Made by a program: the position numbers and the translations under genes. Positions 27,680-37,354 of a stretch of 64,000 nt of DNA are shown piece by piece. The stretch comes from an uncultured Bacilli bacterium (GTDB taxonomy: Bacteria; Bacillota_I; Bacilli_A; RF39; UBA660), in contig CAKOLK010000003.1 in the NCBI GenBank assembly GCA_934096275.1, positions 40,582-104,581 on the forward strand. The letters are read 5' to 3'. The stretch's first letter is position 1. Every line of letters starts with the position of its first letter. A model generated the notes under the pieces. It made no database searches. It was not told where the DNA came from and saw only the letters and a list, made by a program, of their open reading frames with translations.

Positions 27680-29514
27680 AAAACGTACTAGGTAAATACA
27701 AAAAACTAACAGAATCAAAATCATTAAAATGCTATAAAGAAAAACTAAATATAAAAGATGATATAACTCTATATGAACACTTAATGCAACTACTAAGAAA
27801 TATAATAAACTATGTATCTGATGATATAATAAAAGAAAAAGCATACTTTGGAATCTATAAACTATTAAGCTATCTAGATGAAACAGTAGAAAATATAAAT
27901 GCCAAAGACCAAATAAATACTATAAACATCTATTATCTTATGGAAGAGACCATATCAAAAATAAAAGCAATAGATAAATCAAAAAGAAACTCAAACGAAA
28001 AAATAGTAATTTATAAAGAAATAGCAAATAGACTAGAAAACCTAGAACTAAATATTGACTATAATAAAGAAAATATTAATAAAACAAGTCTTAATAACTA
28101 TAACATCATAAGACACTTATTAATAGAAATAAAAGATCTAACAAGTAGTGAAAAGATAATAAGAGAAAATGGTTATTTAATTAATGCCTATAATAATGAA
28201 AACGATAATATTATAAACACATTAGTAGAGCAATACATAAAAGAACTAATTAATTATATGGATCAAGATATAAACTATAATCTATGCTATTATGAAGCAG
28301 TAATAAGTACTATATTTGAAAACAAAAAAATAAGAATAGATAAACAAATAATAAAACAAAATATTAATAAATGTCTTTTACTACTCGAAGAATATAAAGA
28401 CATAGGACACAGAAAAAGAATAAAAATGTTTAAGTGGATTAATCACTTAATAAACATTTTAGACGATAGAAACTATAAACCTGGTATGAGTACTATAAAT
28501 AATTTATATAATATAAATACATCATTTGAATATGCCATAAGAGAAGAAGGAAAACTATACCATCAATTAAAACAAGATAAATACACAAACCCAAACACCC
28601 AAGACTTTATTCTTTCAATAGATGATGTTGATAATTATAATAGAGATGATGCCTTCTCTATATCAAAAGAAAATGATAAATATAAATTAAAAATATATAT
28701 TTCAGATCCAAATAGTCTATATGAAATGAACACATTAACTATGCAAGAAGCAAGAAAAAGATCACAAAGCATATACTTACCTGATAAAACATTAGAAATG
28801 TTTCCAGAACAAACAATAAAAAACTTCCTATCATTAGATGCAGGTAAAAGACGCCTTGCTAGAATATATAACTATACATTATCAGAAACCGGAGAAGTAC
28901 TAGACTTCAAAATAGAAAAAAGACCCATAATAGTAAAAAGAAATCTATCATACCAAGGAGTAAATGACTCATTATATAAACAAAGTGAAATAACAAAAAC
29001 AATAAATATGTTAAAAGAATTAAAAGACATAATATCAAATAATTATAACGCACCAGAAGAAATAAATAGTGAAAGCTTAATCGAAGTACTAATGATGTTT
29101 AATAATATAAACGTTGCTAAATACTTCAAAGAACATAATCTACCATTACCATATAGATACTTTGAATATAAAAAAAATAATAACTTTGAGCACTTTGATC
29201 AAACAGATGAAAATACTAAAAAAATAATAAAAATAATTAAATCAATAAATAATACAGCATACTTTTCATCTAAACCAATGCACCATGATGCATTAAAAAC
29301 AGATCATTATTGCTATAGCACATCTCCCAACAGAAGATATGCAGATATCTTAGTAAACGAATGCCAAGATAAATTATATTTTGATAAGTTAACAGACAAA
29401 CAGTACTATGCATTTGAAGAATATCTAAATAAAGAAATAAACTATTTAAATCAAAAAAACCTCCAATTAGCAGAGTACTACAAAAGATATGCAAAAACTT
29501 TAAGTAATAAGTAA
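27676..29514 (+). CDS. RNB-domain (RNase II/R family) ribonuclease
   Basis: A 612-residue protein whose C-terminal half is an RNB catalytic domain: ILSIDDVDNYNRDDAFSI with the Mg2+-binding aspartates, LPDKTLEMFPE, and CYSTSPNRRYADILVNEC. The N-terminal half is helical and lacks the cold-shock and S1 domains of typical RNase R, so it is an atypical RNB protein. It overlaps dnaI, and thrS lies downstream beyond the toxin-antitoxin insertion. Substrate is inferred only as RNA. Confidence 0.8.
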   Translation: MKNVLGKYKKLTESKSLKCYKEKLNIKDDITLYEHLMQLLRNIINYVSDDIIKEKAYFGIYKLLSYLDETVENINAKDQINTINIYYLMEETISKIKAIDKSKRNSNEKIVIYKEIANRLENLELNIDYNKENINKTSLNNYNIIRHLLIEIKDLTSSEKIIRENGYLINAYNNENDNIINTLVEQYIKELINYMDQDINYNLCYYEAVISTIFENKKIRIDKQIIKQNINKCLLLLEEYKDIGHRKRIKMFKWINHLINILDDRNYKPGMSTINNLYNINTSFEYAIREEGKLYHQLKQDKYTNPNTQDFILSIDDVDNYNRDDAFSISKENDKYKLKIYISDPNSLYEMNTLTMQEARKRSQSIYLPDKTLEMFPEQTIKNFLSLDAGKRRLARIYNYTLSETGEVLDFKIEKRPIIVKRNLSYQGVNDSLYKQSEITKTINMLKELKDIISNNYNAPEEINSESLIEVLMMFNNINVAKYFKEHNLPLPYRYFEYKKNNNFEHFDQTDENTKKIIKIIKSINNTAYFSSKPMHHDALKTDHYCYSTSPNRRYADILVNECQDKLYFDKLTDKQYYAFEEYLNKEINYLNQKNLQLAEYYKRYAKTLSNK

Positions 29515-29522
29515 AACAAAAA

Positions 29523-29552
29523 AATCTAATGATTAATATTCATTGGATTTTT
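29523..29552 (+). terminator. Terminator after RNB gene
   Basis: ATCTAATGA and TCATTGGAT arms with a 7-nt loop (one G-T pair), followed by T6. Confidence 0.8.
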
Positions 29553-29554
29553 TA

Positions 29555-29601
29555 TTGACAATTGCACTGAAAAAATGTTATAATTTCAGTGCAATTGTCA
29601 A
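29555..29601 (+). promoter_or_regulatory. AbiE promoter within an 18-bp-arm perfect inverted repeat
   Basis: Left arm TTGACAATTGCACTGAAA (29555-29572) and right arm TTTCAGTGCAATTGTCAA (29584-29601) are perfectly complementary around an 11-nt spacer. The minus-35 TTGACA is the start of the left arm and the minus-10 TATAAT (29579-29584) lies in the spacer, 18 nt away. AbiEi antitoxins are known to repress their own promoters by binding inverted repeats, so this is the inferred operator. Confidence 0.85.
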
Positions 29602-29613
29602 GGAGGTATGACT

Positions 29614-30405
29614 ATGAAAACTGAAAAGGTAACATTTAAAATTAATTCAGAAATAATTGAAAACTATGTAAATACAATTAATTCCTTAAAAACACCAATG
29701 AATCAAATTAAGAAACTGATAAATAAAAAACACAAACAATATGAGTCAATAACAAAGATGAATGAAGAAATCCAAACATATTCTAAATCCTATCCCAATG
29801 ATAAAACAACAATATTCATTGATGCAATTATTCAAATAATGAATGCCAATAATGGAATGCTATCAACAAGAATGATAGAGCCACTTGATATAAATAGACA
29901 ATATCTTTCAATAATGAAAAAAAACAACATGATTGATAACGTATCAAGAGGAATATATTGCTCCACAGATTCATATGAAGATAGCTATTTTGCACTTCAA
30001 CAAAAATATAAAAAAATAATTTTTTCTCACATGAATGCACTATATTTTTATGGGTTAACTGAAGAGTTCCCAGATAGCTATACAATAACCGTACCGCAAA
30101 GATATCATGCGGATAAGATCAATGAAAAATGCAGAGTTTTTTATGTTTCAGATGAAATATATGAACTAGGATTAACCGAAGTAGAAACACCATACGGAAA
30201 TAAAGTAAGAACTTATGATAAAGAAAGGTGTATATGTGATATCATAAGATCAAAAAGACGGATGGACTATGAACAAGTAGAAAAGAGTATAAAAAAGTAT
30301 TTGGAAAGTAAAGATAAAAATGTAGTTAAACTATATGAATATGCCAAAAAAATGAAAATAGAAGAAAAAGTAATGAAACAACTTGAGGAAATAAACTATG
30401 AATAA
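29614..30405 (+). CDS. AbiEi-family antitoxin and transcriptional repressor
   Basis: A 263-residue type IV antitoxin. It has an N-terminal winged-helix-like region around NGMLSTRMIEPLDINRQYLSIM and the AbiEi core with KIIFSHMNALYFYGLTEEFPDSYTITVP and YDKERCICDIIRSKRRMD. AbiEi opposes the AbiEii toxin without binding it and represses the operon. The ATG at 29614 has AGGAGG at 7 nt; the ATG at 29608 is too close to that site. It overlaps the toxin gene by 8 nt. The pair lies between the RNB gene and the thrS T-box. Confidence 0.87.
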   Translation: MKTEKVTFKINSEIIENYVNTINSLKTPMNQIKKLINKKHKQYESITKMNEEIQTYSKSYPNDKTTIFIDAIIQIMNANNGMLSTRMIEPLDINRQYLSIMKKNNMIDNVSRGIYCSTDSYEDSYFALQQKYKKIIFSHMNALYFYGLTEEFPDSYTITVPQRYHADKINEKCRVFYVSDEIYELGLTEVETPYGNKVRTYDKERCICDIIRSKRRMDYEQVEKSIKKYLESKDKNVVKLYEYAKKMKIEEKVMKQLEEINYE

Positions 30406-31240
30406 TAATGCACAATCTATAAAAGATAAACTAAAAACTATAGCAAAGCAAAGAAATGTTGATTTTAATTTAGTAATGAGATTTTATATGTATGATAGAT
30501 TTATGGAAAGACTAGTAACCAGTAAATATAAAAATAACTTTATACTAAAAGGTGGATTTTATCTGAGCAAACTATTTGGCATAGATAACAGAAACACAAT
30601 AGATATAGACACAGCGATTCAAAACACAGAACTTGATAAAGAAAATATAAAAAATATAATAAATGAAATATTAAATATAGATACAAATGATAATGTTATT
30701 TTCTCATTAGAAGAAATAACCCCAATTCGTGAGGAAGATGAATATGGTGGATTAAGAGTTACAGTCATTTTTAAATTGGATAACATAAAGGACAAATTTC
30801 ATATTGATATAGCAACTGGAGATCCAATATATCCCGGACCAAAATATTATAATTATCAAACACTCATTAATAATAAAGAATATGAAGTTCTAACATACAG
30901 TATTGAAACTATTTTAGCAGAAAAAATAGAAACAATACTAAGTAAACTAGAAAAAAGTAGTAGAATGAAAGATTATTATGATATCTATATGATATACAAG
31001 TTTGAGTTTGAAAGAATAAATAAAAATAATTTAAAAATAGCAATAGAAAAAACATTTAAAAAAAGAGACTTCAATCAAAATCCAATAAAAAATATAGAAA
31101 TAATCAAAAGTAGTGAAATATTAAAAATAAAATGGAAGAGTTACACTTTAAAAAATAAATATGCAAAAAACATTGATTTTAACGAAACAATAAAATGTTT
31201 AGAACAATTTATAAAAATAATAGACATTGTAACAACATAA
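30398..31240 (+). CDS. AbiEii/AbiGii-family nucleotidyltransferase toxin
   Basis: A 280-residue DNA polymerase beta-type nucleotidyltransferase. Motif I FILKGGFYLSKLFGID with NTIDIDTAI gives the GG and DxD residues; further conserved blocks are ETILAEKIETILSK and SRMKDYYDIYMIY. AbiEii proteins add nucleotides to RNA, including tRNA acceptor ends in relatives, and cause growth arrest or phage abortive infection. All visible motifs look intact. Coupled to the antitoxin by overlap; no terminator separates it from the thrS leader promoter. Confidence 0.88.
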   Translation: MNNNAQSIKDKLKTIAKQRNVDFNLVMRFYMYDRFMERLVTSKYKNNFILKGGFYLSKLFGIDNRNTIDIDTAIQNTELDKENIKNIINEILNIDTNDNVIFSLEEITPIREEDEYGGLRVTVIFKLDNIKDKFHIDIATGDPIYPGPKYYNYQTLINNKEYEVLTYSIETILAEKIETILSKLEKSSRMKDYYDIYMIYKFEFERINKNNLKIAIEKTFKKRDFNQNPIKNIEIIKSSEILKIKWKSYTLKNKYAKNIDFNETIKCLEQFIKIIDIVTT

Positions 31241-31263
31241 CAACACGAATAACATAAAATATA

Positions 31264-31292
31264 TTGACCAAGCACCATTGATATGATAAAAT
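31264..31292 (+). promoter_or_regulatory. Promoter of the thrS T-box operon
   Basis: TTGACC at 31264, 17-nt spacer, TAAAAT at 31287. Transcription would start near 31299, just before the T-box leader. Confidence 0.7.
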
Positions 31293-31298
31293 AAATCT

Positions 31299-31498
31299 AT
31301 AAAAGTTTTGATAAGGACACGATTTATATTAAGTTATCAAAGAGAGTTAGTATTTGGTGAAAACTAATATAACAAAATATAAATTACTACCTTTAAACTG
31401 CTCTAGAAATAGAAACCGGATAACTCCGTTATAGTTTTAAGTTATAAGGTAGGATGGTACCGCGTTTAAACGCTCCTTAATAAAAGGAGTGTTTTTTT
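31299..31498 (+). promoter_or_regulatory. T-box leader (threonyl-tRNA sensing)
   Basis: The leader has the AGAGAG and GGTGAAAAC features of stem I, then the T-box sequence GGATGGTACCGCG at about 31451-31464, and a terminator hairpin (CGCTCCTT with AAGGAGTG, then T7) at 31471-31498. Uncharged tRNA would stabilise the antiterminator. ACT at 31386-31388, followed by A, is a plausible threonine specifier codon, consistent with thrS downstream, but the specifier loop was not modelled. Confidence 0.88.
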
Positions 31499-31525
31499 AT
31501 TTAAACTTTGTACTGGGGGTATAAT

Positions 31526-32047
31526 ATGAAAATAAAAAACTTAAAAGTAAATGAAACATATTTCTTTACAATAAATGGTTTCTTACAAAGATACTATGGA
31601 TTCAAAAAAAATATGTTTCAAAACCTAACACACTCTGACTTAGATGTGTTATTACCAGATATCAAAAAAACCAAACAAGAAGAAATAACTGAAGAAAATA
31701 TTAAAAAAGGAAAAATAATCCTTGTAAAAGATGTAAAACATAAAATTATAGCATACGATAATCCGTTACTATTAGATGAAAACAACTATGTATTACAAAC
31801 CGATAATTCAAATGTTGAAGTAATCTTTTTAGACGATACAATTGATGACTATTGTGATGTTACTGAAGAAGATTTACCATTTATGAGTGATAATCAATTA
31901 GAACAAGCACTTGCATACTTTAAATTACATAACAATCATAAAATGATAAGACTAATCATAACGGAATTTCGTTTTAGACCAAAAAAGGGTTGTAAAAGAA
32001 GAAAACTAGAAAAACAAATAAAAGAGGAAAAAATGGAGGTAGATTAA
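31526..32047 (+). CDS. Hypothetical protein between T-box and thrS
   Basis: A 173-residue soluble protein I do not recognise. It has an N-terminal beta-rich region (YFFTINGFLQRYYGF), an acidic middle (DDTIDDYCDVTEEDLPF), and a strongly basic C-terminus (RFRPKKGCKRRKLEKQ) that could bind nucleic acid. An upstream in-frame start at 31508 lacks a ribosome site; GGGGGT supports 31526. It ends 1 nt before thrS, so its expression should rise with threonine starvation through the T-box. That is inference from position. Confidence 0.65.
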   Translation: MKIKNLKVNETYFFTINGFLQRYYGFKKNMFQNLTHSDLDVLLPDIKKTKQEEITEENIKKGKIILVKDVKHKIIAYDNPLLLDENNYVLQTDNSNVEVIFLDDTIDDYCDVTEEDLPFMSDNQLEQALAYFKLHNNHKMIRLIITEFRFRPKKGCKRRKLEKQIKEEKMEVD

Positions 32048-32048
32048 A

Positions 32049-33818
32049 ATGCAAAATATAAAAGAAAATGAAAATCTAAATACTTTAAACCATAGTTGTG
32101 CTCACTTATTAGCACACGCTGTAAAACATCTTTATCCTGAAGCTAAGTTCTTTGTAGGACCAGTAATCGAAGAAGGATTCTATTACGACATCGATCTAGG
32201 AGACAAAACTCTAACTGAAGAAGATCTTCCTAAAATAGAAAAAGAAATGAAAAAAATATCAAAAGACAACAAACTAATAAAAAGAATAGAACTAACAAAA
32301 CAAGAAGCACTTGATATGTTCAAAGATGATATGTATAAAATAGACCTAATTAATAGAATGGATGAAAAAGAAATAATATCAGCATATCAACAAGGAGACT
32401 TCATCGACTTATGCCGTGGTCCTCATATGACCTCTACTAAACAAATGAAATACTTCAAACTATTAAAAGTAAGTGGGGCATATTGGAAAGGGGACTCTAA
32501 AAACAAAATGCTTCAAAGAATATATGGTATATGCTTTGAAACAGAAGAAGAACTAAACGAACACTTACAAGCACTACAAGACGCTAAAGAAAGAGACCAT
32601 CGTAAAATAGGAAAAGATCTTAACATATTCATGTTCTCTGAATTAGTAGGAAAAGGATTACCAATGTGGTTACCAAATGGATTCATAATAAGAAAAGAAC
32701 TAAGTGACTACATAACAGAAAAAGAACTAAAACTAGGATACAAACACGTAATGACACCATCACTTGGTAATGTTGACCTATACAAAACAAGTGGCCACTG
32801 GGCACACTATAAAGACGATATGTTTCCAGCAATGGAACTAGACAATGAATCATATGTTCTAAGACCAATGAACTGTCCACATCACATGATGATTTATAAA
32901 AACTTTCTACACTCATACCGTGATCTACCACTTCGTTTAGCAGAAATAGCTAATGACTTTAGATACGAAGCAAGTGGAGCATGCTGTGGAATAGAAAGAG
33001 CAAGAGCATTTACACAAAATGATTCTCACATCTTCTGTACACAAGATCAAATAGGACAAGAAGTACAAGGAGTAATAGACTTAATACTAGATGTATACAA
33101 AGACTTTAACTTTAAAGAATATAGTTTTAGACTATCACTAAGAGATAAAAATAACAAAGAAAAATACTTTGGTAACGATGAACTATGGGAAAAAAGTGAA
33201 AATGCCCTAAGAAAAATCCTAAAAGAATCAAAAGCTAAATACTATGAAGCCGAAGGAGAAGCAGCATTCTATGGACCAAAAATAGATGTCCAAGTAAAAA
33301 GCGCAATAGGACACGACGTAACCCTTTCAACAGTACAATTAGACTATCAACTACCAGAAAGATTTGAACTTGAATACGTAGCAGAAGACGGTACAAAGAA
33401 AAGACCAGTAGTAATTCATCGTGCCATACTAGGATCACTTGATAGATTTACAGCATTCTTACTTGAAGAAACAAAAGGTGCTTTACCACTTTGGCTATCT
33501 CCAGTTCAAGTAAACATTATTCCAGTAAATAATGAATACCATTTAGAATACGCAAAACAAATACAAAAACTTCTAAATGAAAATAACATAAGATGTGAAC
33601 TAGATTCTCGTGATGAAAAACTATCATACAAAATGAGAGAATCACAAACTAAAAAAATACCAGTAACACTAATACTTGGAGATAAAGAAAGAGATAACAA
33701 CCAAATAAGCTTAAGAAGATTCCAATCAAAAGAAACAACAACAAAAGATAAAGAAGACTTTATAAATGAAATAACAAAAGAAATAAAAGAAAAAATATAT
33801 AGACCATCAAACAACTGA
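32049..33818 (+). CDS. thrS: Threonyl-tRNA synthetase, no TGS domain
   Basis: A 589-residue class II synthetase. It starts directly at the editing domain (HSCAHLLAHAVKHLYP, then DLCRGPHM) and lacks the 60-residue N-terminal TGS domain of most bacterial ThrS. The catalytic core has RPMNCPHHMMIYKN with zinc-ligand cysteine and histidines, RYEASGACCGIERARAF and VVIHRAILGSLDRF, followed by the anticodon-binding domain. It charges tRNA-Thr and is controlled by the T-box. A terminator follows. Confidence 0.95.
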   Translation: MQNIKENENLNTLNHSCAHLLAHAVKHLYPEAKFFVGPVIEEGFYYDIDLGDKTLTEEDLPKIEKEMKKISKDNKLIKRIELTKQEALDMFKDDMYKIDLINRMDEKEIISAYQQGDFIDLCRGPHMTSTKQMKYFKLLKVSGAYWKGDSKNKMLQRIYGICFETEEELNEHLQALQDAKERDHRKIGKDLNIFMFSELVGKGLPMWLPNGFIIRKELSDYITEKELKLGYKHVMTPSLGNVDLYKTSGHWAHYKDDMFPAMELDNESYVLRPMNCPHHMMIYKNFLHSYRDLPLRLAEIANDFRYEASGACCGIERARAFTQNDSHIFCTQDQIGQEVQGVIDLILDVYKDFNFKEYSFRLSLRDKNNKEKYFGNDELWEKSENALRKILKESKAKYYEAEGEAAFYGPKIDVQVKSAIGHDVTLSTVQLDYQLPERFELEYVAEDGTKKRPVVIHRAILGSLDRFTAFLLEETKGALPLWLSPVQVNIIPVNNEYHLEYAKQIQKLLNENNIRCELDSRDEKLSYKMRESQTKKIPVTLILGDKERDNNQISLRRFQSKETTTKDKEDFINEITKEIKEKIYRPSNN

Positions 33819-33827
33819 TGGTCTTTT
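33802..33827 (+). terminator. Terminator of thrS
   Basis: GACCATCA and TGATGGTC arms, 6-nt loop, followed by TTTT; overlaps the end of thrS. Confidence 0.82.
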
Positions 33828-33840
33828 AAAGGGAGAAAAC

Positions 33841-34704
33841 ATGATACAAGAATTTGATTTACATACACATACAATAAACTCAGATGGAGAATACACTACT
33901 AAACAATTAGTACAAAAAATAAAAGATTCCAATATAAAAACATTTGCAATATCAGACCATGACAGCATACAAAGCATAAATGATATAAAAAACCTAGACC
34001 TAAAAGGACTAAACTATATAAAAGCAATAGAAATATCATCAATCCTAGATGGTGAATATAAGATGCACATTCTAGGATATAACATAGATGAAGAAAATGA
34101 ACAACTATTAGAAATAATAAACAATCTAAAACAAAAAAGAATTAAAAGAATATACGACATAAAAGATAGTTTAAAAGAACAATATAATGTAATACTAAAA
34201 GATGAAGAAATAGAAAATGTAATAAGAGAACATAACATACCAGGAAGAGTCCATATCGCAAAACTATTAGTAAAAAACAACTACACAAAAACAGTACCTG
34301 AAGCATTTGAAAAATATTTAGATGATATAAAAACAACAATCATCGCTAGAGAAGATGCAGCAAAAGTAATAAAAGCAATAAAAGAATCAGGTGGAATAGC
34401 CATATGGGCACACCCTAAAAAAACCGAAAAACAACATAATATAAATATGGAAGAAATATTACCTAATCTAATATCACAAGGACTTGAGGGTATCGAAGTA
34501 TATAATAGCCTACATACATATGAAGAATCACAAAGATACCTGGAAATAGCTAAAAAATATAATATATTAACAAGCGGAGGAAGCGATTACCATGGTCCTG
34601 TTGCAAAGCCAAATGTTCTACTAGGAAAAATCTACAAAGACAATGAAAACTATAAAATATCAATAGAACAAATAACACTATTAAAAAAACTAAATATAAA
34701 ATAA
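33841..34704 (+). CDS. PHP-domain phosphoesterase
   Basis: A 287-residue protein with the PHP metal-binding motifs: DLHTHTINSDGEYT, ISDHDSI, EISS, IWAHPKK and SGGSDYHG near the end. PHP proteins hydrolyse phosphoesters with di- or trinuclear metal centres; relatives of this length include 5'-3' exoribonuclease and pAp/oligonucleotide phosphatases (YciV/RNase AM type). The exact substrate is not assigned. Short ribosome site GGGAG; convergent with feoB. Confidence 0.85.
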   Translation: MIQEFDLHTHTINSDGEYTTKQLVQKIKDSNIKTFAISDHDSIQSINDIKNLDLKGLNYIKAIEISSILDGEYKMHILGYNIDEENEQLLEIINNLKQKRIKRIYDIKDSLKEQYNVILKDEEIENVIREHNIPGRVHIAKLLVKNNYTKTVPEAFEKYLDDIKTTIIAREDAAKVIKAIKESGGIAIWAHPKKTEKQHNINMEEILPNLISQGLEGIEVYNSLHTYEESQRYLEIAKKYNILTSGGSDYHGPVAKPNVLLGKIYKDNENYKISIEQITLLKKLNIK

Positions 34705-34722
34705 AAAGAGCAAAAGCTCTAA
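34702..34722 (-). terminator. Terminator between PHP gene and feoB
   Basis: AGAGC and GCTCT arms around AAAA. On the minus strand it is followed by T5 and an AT tail, so it should end feoB transcripts; it may also act for the plus-strand gene. Confidence 0.7.
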
Positions 34723-36572
34723 AAGATAAGATTTAGTAAATTACTAAGTATAAAACAACAAACAATACCCACTAAAGTAGGAATGATAATAGAGATAATT
34801 GTCCACAAAAGACTATTTGTCTCTTTTTTAATAGTAACAATAGTGGTACCACATGGAAAATGAAACATTGTAAAAAAGATAAAACATAAAGCAGTAACAA
34901 TAGTCCAACCATTAGAAATAAGTATATCCCTTAACTCATTAAGACTAGTATAACCAGTAATATTACCTTTACATAAATAAGCCATTATAATAATAGGAAT
35001 AACAATCTCATTCGCCGGAAGACCAAGTATAAAAGCAAGAACGATAACCCCATCTAAACCAATAAAACTACCAAATGGTTCTAAAAAATTAGAACAAATA
35101 CTAAGAATACTAATTCCTCCTATATAAACATTAGAACAAATCCAAATAATGATACCCGCAGGAATAGACACACAAATCGCCCTAATTAGTACAAACAAAG
35201 TCCTATCTATAACAGATCTAACAATAGTCTTTAAAACCTCAGGCCTTCTATATGGAGGCATTTCAATCACAAAAGTAGAATCCTTACTCTTTAAAATAGT
35301 ACAAGATAATATCTTAGAAACAATAAATGTCATAATAACAGAAATTACTATAAAAACTAAGAGCATTAAAGAAGAAACCAAAGAATTAACAAACCTATTA
35401 CCAATACCATAAGTAATAAAAATACTAATCATCGCAATAAGAGTAGGAAACCTTCCATTACAAGGACTAAAACAATTAGTAATAATAGCAATAAGTCTTT
35501 GCTTCTTCTCTTTAATAATTCTACAACCCATAACACCACAAGCATTACATCCATATCCCATACACATAGTAAGAACTTGTCTACCTTGACTACCACATTT
35601 ATTAAATGACTTATCTAAATTAAAAGCAATTCTAGGAAGATAACCAGAATCTTCTAATAAAGAAAATAATGGAAAAAATATAGCCATCGGAGGTAACATA
35701 ACAGATACTACCCAAAATACAGTTTTAAAAATACCATTAATAATAAAATCAATAATAGTTTCATTGAGACCAATAAAGTTAAGAAAACTATTAAAACAAG
35801 ACAAAATATAAAATAAAAACTTACTAAGATAATCTGATATGTAATTAGCGCCAATAATAGTAATCCAAAGAATAATACCAAGAAGTAAAAGCATTATTAA
35901 AATACCATATCTTCTAGAAGTAACCACCTTATCAATCTTTAAAGTAATAGGATCATAACAATTATTACTAACACAAGCATTATAAATATCTTTTGCAAGA
36001 GAATAAGTACCAATTATTTCTCTTTTTTTATTACCAGTAAAACTGATAATAAAATCTTTTAACTTCTTAATACCAATCTTCTTTCTAGCACTAATAGGTA
36101 TAACAGGAACTCCTAAAAATACCTCTAACTTATCATAATCAATTACTATTCCATTTCTTTGTGCTTCATCAATCAAATTAACACATACTATAACATTATC
36201 AACTTTAGTAACAGTATCAAGAACTAAATTAATACCCTTAAGTAAAGAAGTTCCATCAATAACAACAATAACTATATCACAAGTATTATTAAGTAAAAAA
36301 TCACTTGCAATTACTTCCTCCTTTGAATAACCTCTAAGAGAATAAGTACCAGGTAAATCAACAACATTATAAACATTACTTTTATATTTAAAAACTCCAC
36401 AAGCACTACCAACAGTCTTACCAGGCCAATTACCAGTATGTTGATTAAGACCAGTAAGTAAATTAAACAAAGTACTTTTACCAACATTAGGATTACCTAA
36501 AAGAGCAATAGATAACTTATCATCAATTAAACTATCAAAATCATTAGACTTAAAACCTCTAGAAAGTCCCAT
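34719..36572 (-). CDS. feoB: Ferrous iron transport protein B
   Basis: About 617 residues. The N-terminal G domain has ALLGNPNVGKSTLFN, a G3 region VDLPGTYSLRGYS and NLIDEA, followed by a transmembrane Gate region (CGSQGRQVLTMCMGYGCNACGVMGCR, broken here by many helices) and a second Gate repeat (NEIVIPIIIMAYL). It imports Fe2+, using the G domain for gating. The frame extends to 36581, but AAAGGA favours the ATG at 36572. It overlaps feoA. Somewhat short compared with Gram-negative FeoB. Confidence 0.95.
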   Translation of the reverse strand: MGLSRGFKSNDFDSLIDDKLSIALLGNPNVGKSTLFNLLTGLNQHTGNWPGKTVGSACGVFKYKSNVYNVVDLPGTYSLRGYSKEEVIASDFLLNNTCDIVIVVIDGTSLLKGINLVLDTVTKVDNVIVCVNLIDEAQRNGIVIDYDKLEVFLGVPVIPISARKKIGIKKLKDFIISFTGNKKREIIGTYSLAKDIYNACVSNNCYDPITLKIDKVVTSRRYGILIMLLLLGIILWITIIGANYISDYLSKFLFYILSCFNSFLNFIGLNETIIDFIINGIFKTVFWVVSVMLPPMAIFFPLFSLLEDSGYLPRIAFNLDKSFNKCGSQGRQVLTMCMGYGCNACGVMGCRIIKEKKQRLIAIITNCFSPCNGRFPTLIAMISIFITYGIGNRFVNSLVSSLMLLVFIVISVIMTFIVSKILSCTILKSKDSTFVIEMPPYRRPEVLKTIVRSVIDRTLFVLIRAICVSIPAGIIIWICSNVYIGGISILSICSNFLEPFGSFIGLDGVIVLAFILGLPANEIVIPIIIMAYLCKGNITGYTSLNELRDILISNGWTIVTALCFIFFTMFHFPCGTTIVTIKKETNSLLWTIISIIIPTLVGIVCCFILSNLLNLIF

Positions 36573-36810
36573 CACCATCATCCTTTAAAACAATAATATT
36601 ATCACAATCACTTTTTCTAATAGCAATAATACTATTATCAACTAAAAAAGCAATAGGATCACCAAGCATAGCATAATACAAACAAACAATTTCATTACCA
36701 GATCTAATACCAAGACTCTCTAAATACCTCTTACTATCACTATTAATATTATTTTTATACACAATAACCTTATCTGAAGGAGCAATTTCACTTAATTTAA
36801 TCTTCATCAT
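36559..36810 (-). CDS. feoA: FeoA-family protein
   Basis: An 83-residue SH3-like FeoA protein: KLSEIAPSDKVIV, LESLGIRSGNEIVCLYYAMLGDPIAF, and a final IAIRKSDCDNIIV strand. It assists FeoB in iron uptake. The start is the ATG with AGGAGAG upstream; a longer frame to 36927 is unsupported. Its 3' end overlaps feoB by about 14 nt, giving coupled translation. No Fur box was identified. Confidence 0.9.
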   Translation of the reverse strand: MMKIKLSEIAPSDKVIVYKNNINSDSKRYLESLGIRSGNEIVCLYYAMLGDPIAFLVDNSIIAIRKSDCDNIIVLKDDGDGTF

Positions 36811-36913
36811 AATAAACTCTCCTAATATAATATATGTAAAATAAAAATAAGTGCAATCTCTTGAAAAGAAAACGAACTTATTATATAATTTAAATATGAT
36901 AAAGGAGATAATT

Positions 36914-37351
36914 ATGAAAGTAAACATTAAAAAATTAAATGAGAAAGCAAAGTTACCAACTTATGGTACTGAATATTCAGCAGGAGCGGATCTTTATGCA
37001 TGTATTGATGATGCTATGGAAATAGAAGCTCATGAAACAAAATTAATACCAACTGGATTATCACTTGAAATACCAGAAAACTATGCCGGATTAATTTATG
37101 CAAGAAGCGGATTAGCATCAAAAAAAGGTCTTGCACCAGCAAATAAAGTTGGAGTAATAGACTCAGACTATCGTGGTGAAGTAATGGTTGCATTACATAA
37201 TCATACAAATGAATCTAAACAAATTGAGACATTTGAAAGAATAGCACAACTAGTAATAACACCATTTTTAAAAGTTGAATTCAATGAAACAGATAAACTA
37301 AACGAAACAGTTCGTGGTGAAGGCGGATTTGGTTCAACAGGTACAAAATAA
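36914..37351 (+). CDS. dut: dUTP diphosphatase
   Basis: A 145-residue trimeric dUTPase with its conserved motifs: EYSAGADLYA, YARSGLASKKGLAPANKVGVID, DYRGEVMVALHN, and C-terminal GEGGFGSTG. It hydrolyses dUTP to dUMP, keeping uracil out of DNA. AAAGGAGA precedes the ATG; the frame upstream to 36851 is unsupported. It is divergent from feoA and followed by a long terminator. Confidence 0.96.
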   Translation: MKVNIKKLNEKAKLPTYGTEYSAGADLYACIDDAMEIEAHETKLIPTGLSLEIPENYAGLIYARSGLASKKGLAPANKVGVIDSDYRGEVMVALHNHTNESKQIETFERIAQLVITPFLKVEFNETDKLNETVRGEGGFGSTGTK

Positions 37352-37354
37352 AAG

